This document shows, piece after piece, positions 26,009 through 36,122 of a stretch of 64,000 nucleotides of DNA. The stretch comes from Pseudovirgaria hyperparasitica (lineage: Eukaryota; Ascomycota; Dothideomycetes; Acrospermales; Acrospermaceae). The DNA lies in contig NW_022985568.1 of NCBI RefSeq assembly GCF_010093815.1, forward strand, positions 247,242 to 311,241, given 5' to 3'. The translations under genes and the position numbers were made by a program. Each line of letters opens with the position of its first letter. Position 1 is the first letter of the stretch. The notes beneath the pieces are model-generated. The model was not told the origin of the DNA and did not search any database. It saw nothing but the letters and a program-made list of their open reading frames with translations.

Positions 26009-26947
26009 ATGGGCTTCTTTTCGAAAACGTCGTCGCAGACCGCCTCGCTGGATGTCAAGCGCCCGACTCAAGCGCGTAATGACAGCCATCAAGACAGCAC
26101 GGCGCCACCTGGCTGGTCCGCTCGCAGTGCGGATGGTCGGGTCTACTTCGTCGAGGAGAAGACAGGCCGTATACAGTTTGACAAAGCGCCAGATTCAAAT
26201 GGCCAGGTGCATGGCTTACAGGCCGGACAAGCAGAGGGCAATCCACCACAGATGAGATTTGGCGGTTATCCTGGCGCGAGGGGGAGTGCTGCTGAGTACT
26301 ACGATACCGGTATCGAGTTTGGTGATGCAAAGCCTAGTGCCAGTAACTTGGGCACCATCGCCATGACAGGGAAGGAAGGCAAGAAGGAGAAGAAATCGTC
26401 GGGATTGATGAGCAAGGTTCTTCTTGCTGGTGCTGCAGGAGCGGCGGGACTTGCTGTTGGCAAGGCTTTGGCTGGGAAGAAGGATAAGAAGGATAAGAAG
26501 GACAAAAAGAACAAGGGTAGGTGTGAGATTTATTTGGCCAGACTGATATGCGCTAATAACTCGATTACAGGAAAGAAGGACAAGAAGTATGAAACTGTGG
26601 TGGAAGATGACAGTGAGGACGGACTAGACGACGGCGATGAGAATTCGGAAGTCGAAGAGGAAGACTCGGAGGAAGAGAACGAGGATGAGGAAGTAGATGA
26701 TACTGAGGATGACGAGGAAGAGGAGGTAGAGGAGGATGATGAGGAAGAAGAAATAGAGGATGAAGAAGGAGAGGAAGAAGAAGTAGAGGAAGCTGACGCT
26801 GACGCTGACGTTGATGTCGACGAAGCAGAGGAAGAAGACGATGGAGATAATGACGAAGAAGAAGACGAAGAAGAGGACGAAGAAGAGGACGAAGAAGAGG
26901 AAGGGGAGGTCGATGTTGAAGATGAAGACAGCTCAGATAGTGATTGA
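26009..26947 (+). CDS. Acidic WW-like domain protein with glycine-zipper segment
   Basis: Two exons, 26009-26516 and 26571-26947, give 294 residues. Residues 34-62 or so form a WW-like module (PPGWSARSADGRVYFVEEK) whose second tryptophan is replaced, so proline binding is uncertain. A short hydrophobic Gly/Ala segment (KVLLAGAAGAAGLAVGKALA) follows near residue 135 and resembles a membrane-inserting glycine zipper. Next comes a KKDKKDKKDKK run, then an uninterrupted Asp/Glu tail of about 110 residues. The intron (54 nt) sits between lysine runs; it is a multiple of three with no in-frame stop, so an unspliced form would encode 18 extra residues. I do not recognise the family. The gene converges on MAD2, 202 bp away. 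Confidence 0.7.
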   Translation: MGFFSKTSSQTASLDVKRPTQARNDSHQDSTAPPGWSARSADGRVYFVEEKTGRIQFDKAPDSNGQVHGLQAGQAEGNPPQMRFGGYPGARGSAAEYYDTGIEFGDAKPSASNLGTIAMTGKEGKKEKKSSGLMSKVLLAGAAGAAGLAVGKALAGKKDKKDKKDKKNKGRCEIYLARLICANNSITGKKDKKYETVVEDDSEDGLDDGDENSEVEEEDSEEENEDEEVDDTEDDEEEEVEEDDEEEEIEDEEGEEEEVEEADADADVDVDEAEEEDDGDNDEEEDEEEDEEEDEEEEGEVDVEDEDSSDSD

Positions 26948-27149
26948 TGTAGTATTCACTCGGAACGTTTCCTGTGTCCATGACTCAATATAAGAATCCC
27001 TACCTGCGCTCATGACAAGAACACCCTTCATCTCCACTATATTAGATGATAGTGATCTCTCATTATAGCCACAACCCGACCATGATGCGCCAAGCCCTTT
27101 GTTGCATAATATCACATCGAAGAAAAATACAAAGGTTCTCAGAATAACG

Positions 27150-27927
27150 TCATTCGGCAAGCCTATCAACAGATTAGATTTATACTTCATATTGTTAATT
27201 AGCCTTAGGTCAACCCACCTATAGCTAACGATCGTTTCCACTTTGTGATTACTTGTGCTGAAAGGTCTCAGCTTCACCTTTTCCCCGTTCTTGATTTCTC
27301 TCGCGTCACTGTCACCCCACTCGGCCGGAACCTCCGAATCTGCATCGGCGTATACCAGTACGTTGAATGTACAATCTGCGTCAAGCATAGGAAGAAAGCT
27401 CACAGAGGCAGTGATCTGGCGGAAGAGAGCTTGGATTTCCTGCTGTATCTCCTGGTCTGTCTTTTCGGGCTCGGCCTCTGCAGTCGCGCTACACAGATAT
27501 TAACAACGAGATCATATCTTGATGTCTGAAAAGCTTACTCCCCACTGGAATTCTCTTTGTCCGTACTCTTCTTGGACGATTTCGATTTGGATGATTTCCC
27601 GTATATATTTACGTCGAATTGCCATCGCTCAACGTTCTCGCCTGTCTCTTTGCTTGTTATGACCACCACTAAACTCGAAATTTTGCTCCCGTACATCCAA
27701 TCTTTCAATTGAGTCATGATCTTCTTGATATATGCCTTGACCTGATCATCTGCCGACACCATCATTGTCAAGCCGTATTTCTTGACCGCTGAGAAGTCCT
27801 CCGCGGGGTATACGCCTCGCTGGAACAGTATGGTATTGATTGAATATTCGAAGAACTCGGAAACGATTTTCGAGGACCCTCGCAGGGCTAATTTGTGAGT
27901 CTTGGCTTGTTCTTTTTTCGACGACAT
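27150..27927 (-). CDS. MAD2: Spindle assembly checkpoint protein Mad2 (HORMA domain)
   Basis: Mad2 binds Cdc20 and Mad1 at unattached kinetochores to restrain anaphase. Exons run 27927-27539, 27488-27219 and 27162-27150, giving 223 residues. The ATG at 27925-27927 begins MSSKKEQ. The HORMA domain shows SEFFEYSINTILFQRGVYP, KKYGLTMMVS, IKKIMTQLKDWMYG and ENVERWQFDVNIYG. A Ser/Lys-rich loop follows, and the first intron (50 nt) joins into the C-terminal safety belt: QEIQALFRQITASV, TFNVLVYAD, and HKVETIVSYR. The second intron (56 nt) is followed by a 13-nt last exon giving RLAE and stop. Without that splice the frame stays open for about 95 more codons. The terminal exon is my inference from splice sites and the expected family length. 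Confidence 0.9.
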
Positions 27928-28290
27928 TGCTGTGATTGTCTCGGTCTGCTGAATGCGTGATGGAAGCTTCTTGAGCGTCACTATTACTGCTGTGTTTACA
28001 CCCCTCTTGTTTGAAAATAGCCAGCGCCACCGGTTGATACTCGCGCAATGTGATGTTTCAGGGAATCGATGACAGCCTAGAGTTTCTAATTGCTGCAGTC
28101 TGTTATAGAAAGAGGCGAAGGAGGGTGTAAGTCCTTCTCATGATCATGTCCTGGCCTGACAGTATTCACCTCGGCGACGCCCGCTCCCAAGACAAACGCT
28201 CCGTGATAAGGAGCTTATCCCGAAATTTCATAGTTCTCATTTGCAGACCGTGCTTCCAACGTTGAGAGAGCATTTGCCAATGTCAACCCC
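27928..28290. other. Divergent promoter region MAD2 / GUF1
   Basis: 363 bp between two divergently transcribed starts. No recognisable element beyond short AT-rich stretches was seen. Confidence 0.5.
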
Positions 28291-30303
28291 ATGCCATCAT
28301 GTTCGGTGCCTGCGTATGGCTTTCTGCGTAGCTCAAGGCTCTTTACGACCGCGGTGAGGACCGCGACACTCCTCGAACGAGTCACACACCGGCGAACCTC
28401 CATACCTTTCCGATACTTTCGCGACGCGACTCGTCAGTATGCCACGTCGCATAAGGTTCAATCAGAACTCGAAAAGCGCATTGCAGCGATCCCGATCGAA
28501 AGATATCGCAACTTCTGCATTGTAGCACATGTAGACCATGGCAAGAGCACGCTTAGTGACCGTCTCCTCGAGCTCACTGGTACCATCAAACCGGGAGAAA
28601 ACAAGCAGATTCTAGACAAACTGGATGTCGAAAGAGAACGTGGAATTACTGTGAAGGCTCAAACATGTTCGATGATCTACAATCATGATGGAGAGGATTA
28701 CCTGTTGCACCTTGTGGACACCCCCGGCCATGTCGACTTCCGTGCTGAAGTATCGAGGAGTTATGCTAGCTGTGGAGGGGCTCTTCTACTCGTTGATGCA
28801 AGTCAAGGAATCCAAGCACAAACCGTTGCGAACTTCTATCTTGCTTTCGCGGAGGGTTTAACCTTGGTACCGGTTGTCAACAAGATAGACTTGCCATCAG
28901 CTGAACCGGAGAGAGCACTGGCACAAATGAAGGACACATTCGAACTAGACCCAGAGAGGGCAGTACTGGTATCTGCCAAGACTGGAATCAATGTTGAGGC
29001 CCTGTTACCTGCTGTCGTGAACCAGATTCCGGCACCCGTAGGCAAGACTGAGAACCATTTGAAATTCCTCCTGGTAGACTCTTGGTACGACAACTACAGG
29101 GGCGTCATTTTGCTTATAAGAGTGTTCGAAGGGGAAGTCAAGCCAGGTGATCACGTGCGATCCTTCGCGACAGGTATCAAATACATTGTTGGAGAGGTCG
29201 GAATCATGTACCCAGGACAGACTCCTCAGACAGTTTTGCGAGCTGGCCAAGTCGGCTACATATTCTTCAATCCTGGCATGAAGATATCAAAGGAGGCTAA
29301 AGTTGGCGACACATTCACACATGTTGGTTGCGAGAAATTGGTGGAGCCACTGCCTGGCTTCGTTGAGCCTCAATCTATGGTTTTTGTCGCAGCGTTCCCT
29401 GTCGACCAAGACAAACATGAGCATTTGGAAGATAGCATCAACCAAATCATGCTTAATGATCGCAGTGTGACAATCCAGAAGGAATCTTCCGAAGCTCTCG
29501 GAGCCGGTTGGAGATTAGGCTTCCTTGGAACATTACATTGCTCTGTGTTCGAAGATCGATTGCGCCAGGAACATGGAGCCTCTATCATCATCACCCCGCC
29601 CAGTGTTCCGTTCCAGGTTGTGTGGAAGGATGGGACAACCTCAACGATATCAAATCCCAATAATTTCCCGGATGATGAAACAAAGAAACGCCAGGTTGTT
29701 GAGCTTCTGGAGCCGTACGTCGCAGCTACCATCACACTGCCAGCAGAATATATTGGCACTTGCATTGAGCTTTGCGAATCAAACCGCGGCACCCAAGTAG
29801 ATGTCAGCTTCTTCACAGCAACCCAAGTCATCTTGAAGTACGACCTTCCTCTGGCATCACTCGTTGACGATTTCTTCGGAAAGCTCAAGTCTGCCACAAA
29901 AGGATATGCATCACTCGACTACGAAGACGCTGGATACCGCACATCCAACATCACCAAGTTACAGCTACTCATCAATGGAGACCCGGTAGATGCGGTGTCT
30001 CGCGTCCTGCACCACAGTCAGACTGAACGCGTGGGCAGACGCTGGGTGGAAAAGTTCAAGCAGCACGTTGATCGGCAGATGTTTGAGGTCGTTATCCAGG
30101 CGTGCATTGGCAGAAAGGTCGTAGCGCGATCGAGCGTCAAACCCTTCAGAAAAGACGTACTGGCGAAACTGCACGCAAGTGACATATCCCGGCGAAAAAA
30201 ACTCCTTGAGAGGCAGAAAGAAGGACGCAAGAAGCTACGCACGGTTGGAAACGTGGTCATCGAGCAGAAAGCATTTCAGGGTTTCCTTGCCAAGGACGCA
30301 TAA
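28291..30303 (+). CDS. GUF1: Mitochondrial translation factor GUF1 (EF4/LepA)
   Basis: Mitochondrial LepA-type GTPase that acts on the ribosome during translation, important under stress. A single exon of 670 residues. About 50 N-terminal residues are basic and Ser/Arg-rich, as in a matrix-targeting presequence. G-domain motifs: AHVDHGKS at 79-86 (P-loop), RGITVKAQT (switch I), DTPGHVDF (switch II), NKIDLP (G4) and SAKTG (G5). Domain II, the elongation-factor G-like III and V domains and the LepA-specific C-terminus follow: [33 protein letters not shown], and [15 protein letters not shown] near the end. Length and order agree with fungal Guf1 throughout. No anomaly was seen. Confidence 0.96.
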   Translation: MPSCSVPAYGFLRSSRLFTTAVRTATLLERVTHRRTSIPFRYFRDATRQYATSHKVQSELEKRIAAIPIERYRNFCIVAHVDHGKSTLSDRLLELTGTIKPGENKQILDKLDVERERGITVKAQTCSMIYNHDGEDYLLHLVDTPGHVDFRAEVSRSYASCGGALLLVDASQGIQAQTVANFYLAFAEGLTLVPVVNKIDLPSAEPERALAQMKDTFELDPERAVLVSAKTGINVEALLPAVVNQIPAPVGKTENHLKFLLVDSWYDNYRGVILLIRVFEGEVKPGDHVRSFATGIKYIVGEVGIMYPGQTPQTVLRAGQVGYIFFNPGMKISKEAKVGDTFTHVGCEKLVEPLPGFVEPQSMVFVAAFPVDQDKHEHLEDSINQIMLNDRSVTIQKESSEALGAGWRLGFLGTLHCSVFEDRLRQEHGASIIITPPSVPFQVVWKDGTTSTISNPNNFPDDETKKRQVVELLEPYVAATITLPAEYIGTCIELCESNRGTQVDVSFFTATQVILKYDLPLASLVDDFFGKLKSATKGYASLDYEDAGYRTSNITKLQLLINGDPVDAVSRVLHHSQTERVGRRWVEKFKQHVDRQMFEVVIQACIGRKVVARSSVKPFRKDVLAKLHASDISRRKKLLERQKEGRKKLRTVGNVVIEQKAFQGFLAKDA

Positions 30304-30440
30304 CACCTTGATGGTTATACATGTATATGGTCTTGATTTAATACTGTACACAAATTTTAGCGGAGTGTTGCTGTATAGATCTGTATATGTCAATGTTGCA
30401 CTAGTCGATTGTGATGTCCTCGTGTGATCATTACGCTTCC

Positions 30441-30788
30441 TCAGATATTCTTCGGTTTCGACTCCGGGTATCCACGGTATTTGCCGTCCTCAACCTCATC
30501 GACGCCCTTCGCAGCGATGCCGGCATTCTTCGTCACGCCCTCCTGCTCGTTGAACGCGCCATCGACAGCCTGGTTAAAGTTGCCACGGATCGCTTCGCCG
30601 AGACCCTATACCCGTAAGCTGATGTGCTCACTATATCTACTTGCGTGATTTCTACGTACATGAATCTTGGTGGCGCCTTCCTTGATAGCTTGGCCGATGT
30701 TACCTCCTGTTTGACTTGCGCCGGTGGAGTGTGTGCCAGGGGCCGAGGCACCCGCGGTTGTGTTGATGTTGTTGGTGTTCGTTGACAT
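30441..30788 (-). CDS. Small hydrophilic protein of 97 residues, unknown function
   Basis: Two exons, 30788-30660 and 30605-30441, with a 54-bp GTACGT...TATAG intron in phase 0; retaining the intron would bring in an in-frame stop at its last codon. The 97-residue product has a Thr/Ser/Asn/Gly-rich N-terminus followed by GNIGQAIKEGATKIH, GLGEAIRGNFNQAVDGAF, and a charged C-terminus ending ESKPKNI. The spliced reading frame forms a continuous repeated amphipathic pattern (GQAIKEG, GEAIRGN), which supports a real gene. There are no cysteines, signal peptide or membrane segment. It may be a small stress-related disordered protein of the type common in filamentous ascomycetes, but I cannot assign a family. 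It converges on GUF1 (137 bp). Confidence 0.65.
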
Positions 30789-32862
30789 CTTGGTATCACA
30801 GATAACTTGCTTGGATATGAGATAATATCGGTGAAGTTTTGGGCCGTGATATGGATGCGGGATACGTAGGCTCGTACTTGATAACCTCTTTTAGCTCGCA
30901 TTCTTAAGGTTCTGGAACCCATCGTGTCTGGTGACGGGCACTGACGGCATCAATCATGATGACGTCGTTGGTCCTTGCTAACGCCAGCTCCATGCTGCAC
31001 AGTATTTTGTCGTGCTATGAGTTTAGTGCACATAGTGGAGAACTTGCTCGAAAATATATCGCAGAGAATTGCATGAATGCATGTGATACGAGTTATCGTG
31101 TGCAACGGCTTTCCGTCGCATCCACCAGATGTGTTGGAGAGAACGATGGTCCGTGCGCCTGCATGCTTTAGATATCTATCGATGACTTATTAGGGTTATC
31201 AACAAGACCTCATTGGTCCTACACTTCACGTCCGAAAGATTTACCTCGCGAGGAGTTTCCCAGTTGCTATGATGGGTTTCAAGAATGCGATATTGAAGCG
31301 GATAGACAACTGAGGCCCACCAAGACATTCAGCACCTCAGAGGTAGAGCGACAAAGCGTGGAAGCACCTTTCTGCAGCACATTTCAGAGATTACAAGGAT
31401 TGTCCTTGTAACCGTGAATTCTATGATCATCAGCCAGTCAGGACGCTCTTGTATGCCTTCAGAACCATCTGAGCTACGCAACGGCCTGGCGAGCCACAAT
31501 ATGGCATTAACACACATCGTTGTAGAGGAAGTGTTATGGAAACCAATATACTTAATAATATATACTTTATACACCTGATTCTATAAGCACAGAAAATATG
31601 GTAAATATGTCGAGTATGAACATGGTACCGACACTGTATCAATACTCTCATTGGCAAGATAGATCACATGGACGAGAAAGATAACTTTTAGCTTGTCTTT
31701 CTGCCCAAATCTAACCTCCAGAATTGCCCTCCACCATTTGTGCCCAACAAATGACACAATAATATTGGACATACACCTCAGTTGCCGTCAAGGTCGCCAT
31801 CAATGATTGGGACGAACTACTTGAAGGCGGAGCATATTTGGGCGATCGGCGCTCGTCCGACTGGACAAGCGACGTTCATACTTGCTTTCAACATACTAAT
31901 ACTGGACATCGAGTCATGGGCGACCTGCACGGACATGGATGTGAATAACGAATCTGGAGTGGCATTTTAGCGGGGACAGGGATCTGTATGCAATTGATGA
32001 TGATTTGGGCTATCCATGATTGTGATATCCGCATACAGCGTCGCATGGTGGACTGATGCTTGCGAAGAATGATCGCGCGATATGTGCGTTGAATCTTAAT
32101 GTTCAACAGGTGTATTCAGGCTGCTTTTTGGTGAAACGGAGAGGACTTTGGCGCAGAGAGGCGCGCAATACGGCTTTAGAAACTCTTGTAATAACTGAAC
32201 TCACAGCCTTCCAAAAAACGAATGTTTGAAGGGTTGTCGACTAAATCATCGTACGCTTTTGGACTGCTCTGGCAGCTTGAGTTCCGTAGAGTGAGCATCC
32301 TGGCTAATCCGTCCGGGTTCATGTGCCGGATCTCTATTCCGGACCTCGGTTGATCTCGGAGGTGACCCGAAGCCATCGAGTCGTCGTGTCCTCAAGCCAG
32401 CATCCATCCCAGTCACACAAGAGTTTGCAGAGACGAAGGATTCTCATTTTGCGACCATGCCCATCCCGTCGCGGCTGCCAAGCTGAGGTCGAGAGGGGTG
32501 CCGTTGAACTAGTGTCCCCTGACGGCAGAATTCACAGCAACACAGGATCTCCAAGCATGTACGATGCTCCGTCAGGTCTGGACCGAAAGATGCGTTTCAC
32601 TCCATCATTGATCGATATACTCGGCTAACGGTGCCCTATCCGTCATACTTCCATTCAGCCTGTGGAGGTCTTTCTTCGACTGGGGCGCTATCCGATAGCG
32701 ACCACGCCGCGCCGTCAATACCCCGCCTTCATGGTCTTCGTGACCTGAAGACGAAAGTTATATAGACTGATGAGGGCTCTGGTAATGTAAATGATGGTGT
32801 TCTTCATCTTTGACGAGAGCAATTGATACGCTCATCTTTCGGCAATATCACAATACCACAAT
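30789..32862. other. Intergenic region, no supported gene
   Basis: About 2.1 kb, AT-rich in its middle part. Frames are short and overlapping. One minus-strand segment near 32440-32508 reads like a fragment of an ankyrin repeat but lacks flanking repeats. No RNA gene was recognised. Confidence 0.45.
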
Positions 32863-33609
32863 ATGACGGCCAAACCAACCATTATCTTTGTTCCTGGGGC
32901 ATGGCACTTGGCAAGTGGGTATGACGCAGTTATTGCAGAGCTCAAAGATGCGGAATACGATGCGGTGAAGGTAGAGCTCCCGTCTATCGGGGTCGAGCCA
33001 GGTCTTCAAACATGGGAGAAGGACGTCGAAAGCGTGCGTTCAGCAATCAGCAAAACCGTTGAAGCCGGCAAAGATGCAGTACTAGTCGCTCATTCGTATG
33101 GTAGTATGCCAGCGAACGAAGCCGTGAAAGGCTTCGAGAAGACGGCTAGACAGGAGCAAGGAAAGAGTGGCGGAATAATCAGTTATGTATATTGTACTGC
33201 CTTTGTGCTACCGGAGGGCCTGTCGCTCATTGATGCACTTGGAGGAAACGATCTCCCCTGGTGGAAGAAGTCGCAAAATGATACGATTGTCGAACCAATC
33301 GATCCGGCTACAATATTTTACAACGACCTAAATGCGGAAGCCCAGAAGAACTGGATTAGCAAGCTAAAGACTTTCAGCTATCGGATGTTCTATCATAAGT
33401 CAACATACGCAGCATGGCGTCACCTACCATCTTGGTATATATACTGTACGCTCGATAATGCGATCCCTCATCCAGTACAGCAGAGCATGGTTCAAGGAAC
33501 AGGTGTCAACTTCCGGAGCGTTACTCTCGAGGCCAGTCACAGTCCCTTTTTAAGCAAGCCAAAGGAGACAGCGTATGCTATTCGCAATGCTGCTGGTGAG
33601 AATGTTTGA
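32863..33609 (+). CDS. Alpha/beta-hydrolase fold protein
   Basis: A single exon of 248 residues. The N-terminal strand TIIFVPGAWH carries the oxyanion-hole region. The nucleophile elbow is AHSYGS, with Ser78 as probable nucleophile. A lid-like region (EGLSLIDALGGNDLPWW) follows, then TYAAWRHLPSWYIYCTLDNA for the strand leading to the acid residue, and ASHSPFLSKP with the catalytic histidine near the C-terminus. There is no signal peptide, so the protein is probably intracellular. The arrangement fits the AB_hydrolase-type esterases related to plant methylesterases and bacterial EstC-like enzymes. The substrate cannot be deduced. The gene stands alone, without a biosynthetic cluster around it. 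Confidence 0.85.
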   Translation: MTAKPTIIFVPGAWHLASGYDAVIAELKDAEYDAVKVELPSIGVEPGLQTWEKDVESVRSAISKTVEAGKDAVLVAHSYGSMPANEAVKGFEKTARQEQGKSGGIISYVYCTAFVLPEGLSLIDALGGNDLPWWKKSQNDTIVEPIDPATIFYNDLNAEAQKNWISKLKTFSYRMFYHKSTYAAWRHLPSWYIYCTLDNAIPHPVQQSMVQGTGVNFRSVTLEASHSPFLSKPKETAYAIRNAAGENV

Positions 33610-34284
33610 CGATGGTGCGGTTGTGAGAGATGAGATACCCTGGAGGTTGTAAACAGAAATCCTTATCTTAGTTTTTACTTTACGGATCCCTAATGGTTGA
33701 GCTGAATGTGTTAGACATCTGTTCGTCACTGCAATGAAAATGTCTATACGGGTTCTTACGCAGTCCGCACCCATAAGTGATTCAACTTTTACACAACCTG
33801 GAAAACCATAAATGAAGAGATGTGGGACTAGGTCGATGCTGCGATTGCGGGGATTTCGAAGAGTTGACCTTTACAAGTCTAACTCAGAGCAGTTTAGCTT
33901 GAGTTAATATCTATAGCACTTAGCGTTGCTCGTTACTTACAAAGAGTGATACTCGATATAATAATTTCAATCAGACTTGAGCTTGCAGTAAAAATATTCC
34001 ACAACTCTCTGATCTTTTGGACATACGCTGGTGAAAGCTGCGTCTTCTCGTCTAGAAGAATATAATATGCTCAAGTGCTATTCGTGACGCAGAAAACTGA
34101 CCAACCTGTCGCTGCAGAGTTCTTGCCCAGGCTAGTTTCTTGTATGCGAAGTCTCGAAAGCCAGACTCATGGTCTAGTCTACAGTCGCCGGGCAACTGCT
34201 CTATATGCTAGTCAAGAGAGTCTAATACTTGCTCTCAGCGGTATCGATATTGATGAAACCATCGGCTATCACCCAAAGGCAGCA
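33610..34284. other. Convergent intergenic region
   Basis: 675 bp between the hydrolase and the phosphatase gene, AT-rich around 33.9-34.0 kb. No gene or repeat is visible. Confidence 0.5.
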
Positions 34285-34910
34285 TCATTTTTCGTCATCC
34301 ACGTTTTCCACCTCCAGGCGTTTCAGAAAGCCCTTCGTGAAACGAACCATCTGTTCGTATGCAATCGTGAAGCCATCCTTCCCACCATAATAAGGATCGG
34401 CGACTTCTTCGCCCTTCCGCCCACCGAAGTCACCGAATAGCCTAAGCTTTGCGAGCTCCCCATCCGGATTTCCATCTTTTACTAGCTTGTTGCGCATGCG
34501 TTGTAAGAAGTCCAGATTATCGTCGTCCATTGCCATGACGTAATCAAAGGTCTTGAAATCACTGGGCTGGAACTTGCGAGCGTGGTGTCTGTACCCAGTG
34601 ATACCGTTGTCTGCGAGTGTGCTCATGGTTCTCGAGTCTGGATCGTCCCCAACATGGTAGGCACCTGTTCCGGCGGAGTCGATGTGACTGATAAGGGGAT
34701 GCTGCGGTCGGGTAGTTTTTGTGAGGTGTTGGAATACACCTTCAGCCATGGGCGAACGACCTGGTACACTCTGGAATTAGCTTTTCGTATGGTCTCAAGG
34801 AGTTTCAAAGAGCAGAAAGATATGTGGTGGATCATACAGATGTTTCCTAGACAAACAAAGACCACTGATACCGGCCTCCGGCCTACGCTGTCTGATCCCC
34901 TGGGTGCCAT
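34285..34910 (-). CDS. LTP1: Low-molecular-weight protein tyrosine phosphatase
   Basis: Cytosolic phosphatase acting on phosphotyrosine proteins and small aryl phosphates. Two exons, 34910-34838 and 34760-34285, give 182 residues; the 77-bp intron splits a codon inside the catalytic loop. Splicing produces the P-loop VCLGNICRSPMAEG, with Cys20 as nucleophile and Arg26 binding phosphate (C-x5-R). HIDSAGTGAYHVGDDPDSRT and MAMDDDNL follow, and the general-acid aspartate lies in ADPYYGGKDGF. The C-terminus is FLKRLEVENVDDEK. A disordered dozen residues precede the first strand. The family signature is complete. Confidence 0.92.
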
Positions 34911-36122
34911 TTCGAGATGACCGGAAAAGTGGACCCTCTGTGTAGAAGAGAACAGTGAAGTTAAAGGTTGCGTTTATCGAAGTAGGCGGGGTGGTGCGTG
35001 CAGCGAAGCTGCGGTACATGGATGGTATTAGTGCTAATGCCATCACCCGCTTTGAGTGCTGATCTTCCGGACAAACATTGCGTGTCTATTGGGGCTCAGC
35101 TTGCACTATAGTGGGGATTCCAGCTGTATGTATCATTAGAGAGGAACCTGGGAGCCTTATTTGTGTCCCGAGACGCTTCATGCCTCAGGCCGTAATAGAG
35201 TCCCAGCGGACGACGCTAGCCAATCCTCAACCTGGAGCACTGTTATGCGCCACTTTACTCTACTAGAGCATGCGCTCGTCTTTAATACTGGTCATGAATG
35301 CTCAGGTCCGTCAGCTTTAAAGCCACGCATCCTCAGACCAAAGCAATGCAGATCTAGAAGTACGCCACGGCGCAATTCCCACAGTCCAATCTAAGAATTG
35401 TACACTCTGCTTGATCGTCTTGAGCCCACCGTACCGTACCATCGCGGACCATGGGGGAGAAGTGTGCCGTCAAAGTTTGGAGAACGTTTCGAGTCTCTGA
35501 ATAGAGAACAGGGCTGCAGAGCCTTGTCGACGAGCAAAGCCATCGTCTGAACGACTGTGCCGGTAGTGATTAGGCATTGTTACCGTCATGATAGACTAGA
35601 CATCCCGTAATTGGGCGGTGAGGCGACATAAAGAGCTGGTGTCGCGTCGATTGAGGCTGTGGAGGACCATTTAAAGATGCACGGCGCGCAGTGGATCTTC
35701 TGGACCCCTGCTGAATCCCTGTCGTTGCTTGGCTAACAGTTGAGCGCGCTGCTACTCCATGCGGGCGCGCACGCACGTACAACTGCACGACTCCAACTCT
35801 TACTTATCACCAAACTCTCCGCAGCCTTTCTCTTGACCATCTTACTCGCTAGCATTATTTTCGCTACCTTCTGCTAAGAACCATCCGAATTGCGACCATC
35901 GTTCTAACGTCTGCTAAGCATACACTTACGGGAATGGTTCGCAGCGCAGCGCTTCACTAATCCTGAAACAGACCAGCTTGGTGGTTCATTTTATCTTACG
36001 TCTCCTTCAACGAGCCCCTGCTCCTTCACGGCCAAAAAACACGCTGCACGATCTGCACGCGGTGATTATCGCTAGGAAGTGCCCAAGATATAGATTGTCC
36101 GTAGCCTTCCTTACTCCTCATC
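34911..36122. other. Upstream region of the chitin synthase gene
   Basis: 1.2 kb between divergent genes. Frames are short and without family features. The stretch near 35.9-36.1 kb is probably chitin synthase leader. Confidence 0.5.

Noticed and set aside
32440-32508. Minus-strand fragment reading NGTPLDLSLAAATGWAW, like an ankyrin repeat
   Set aside because: Only about 23 residues, with stops in the flanking sequence and no second repeat. Could be chance or a relic; not annotated as a pseudogene.
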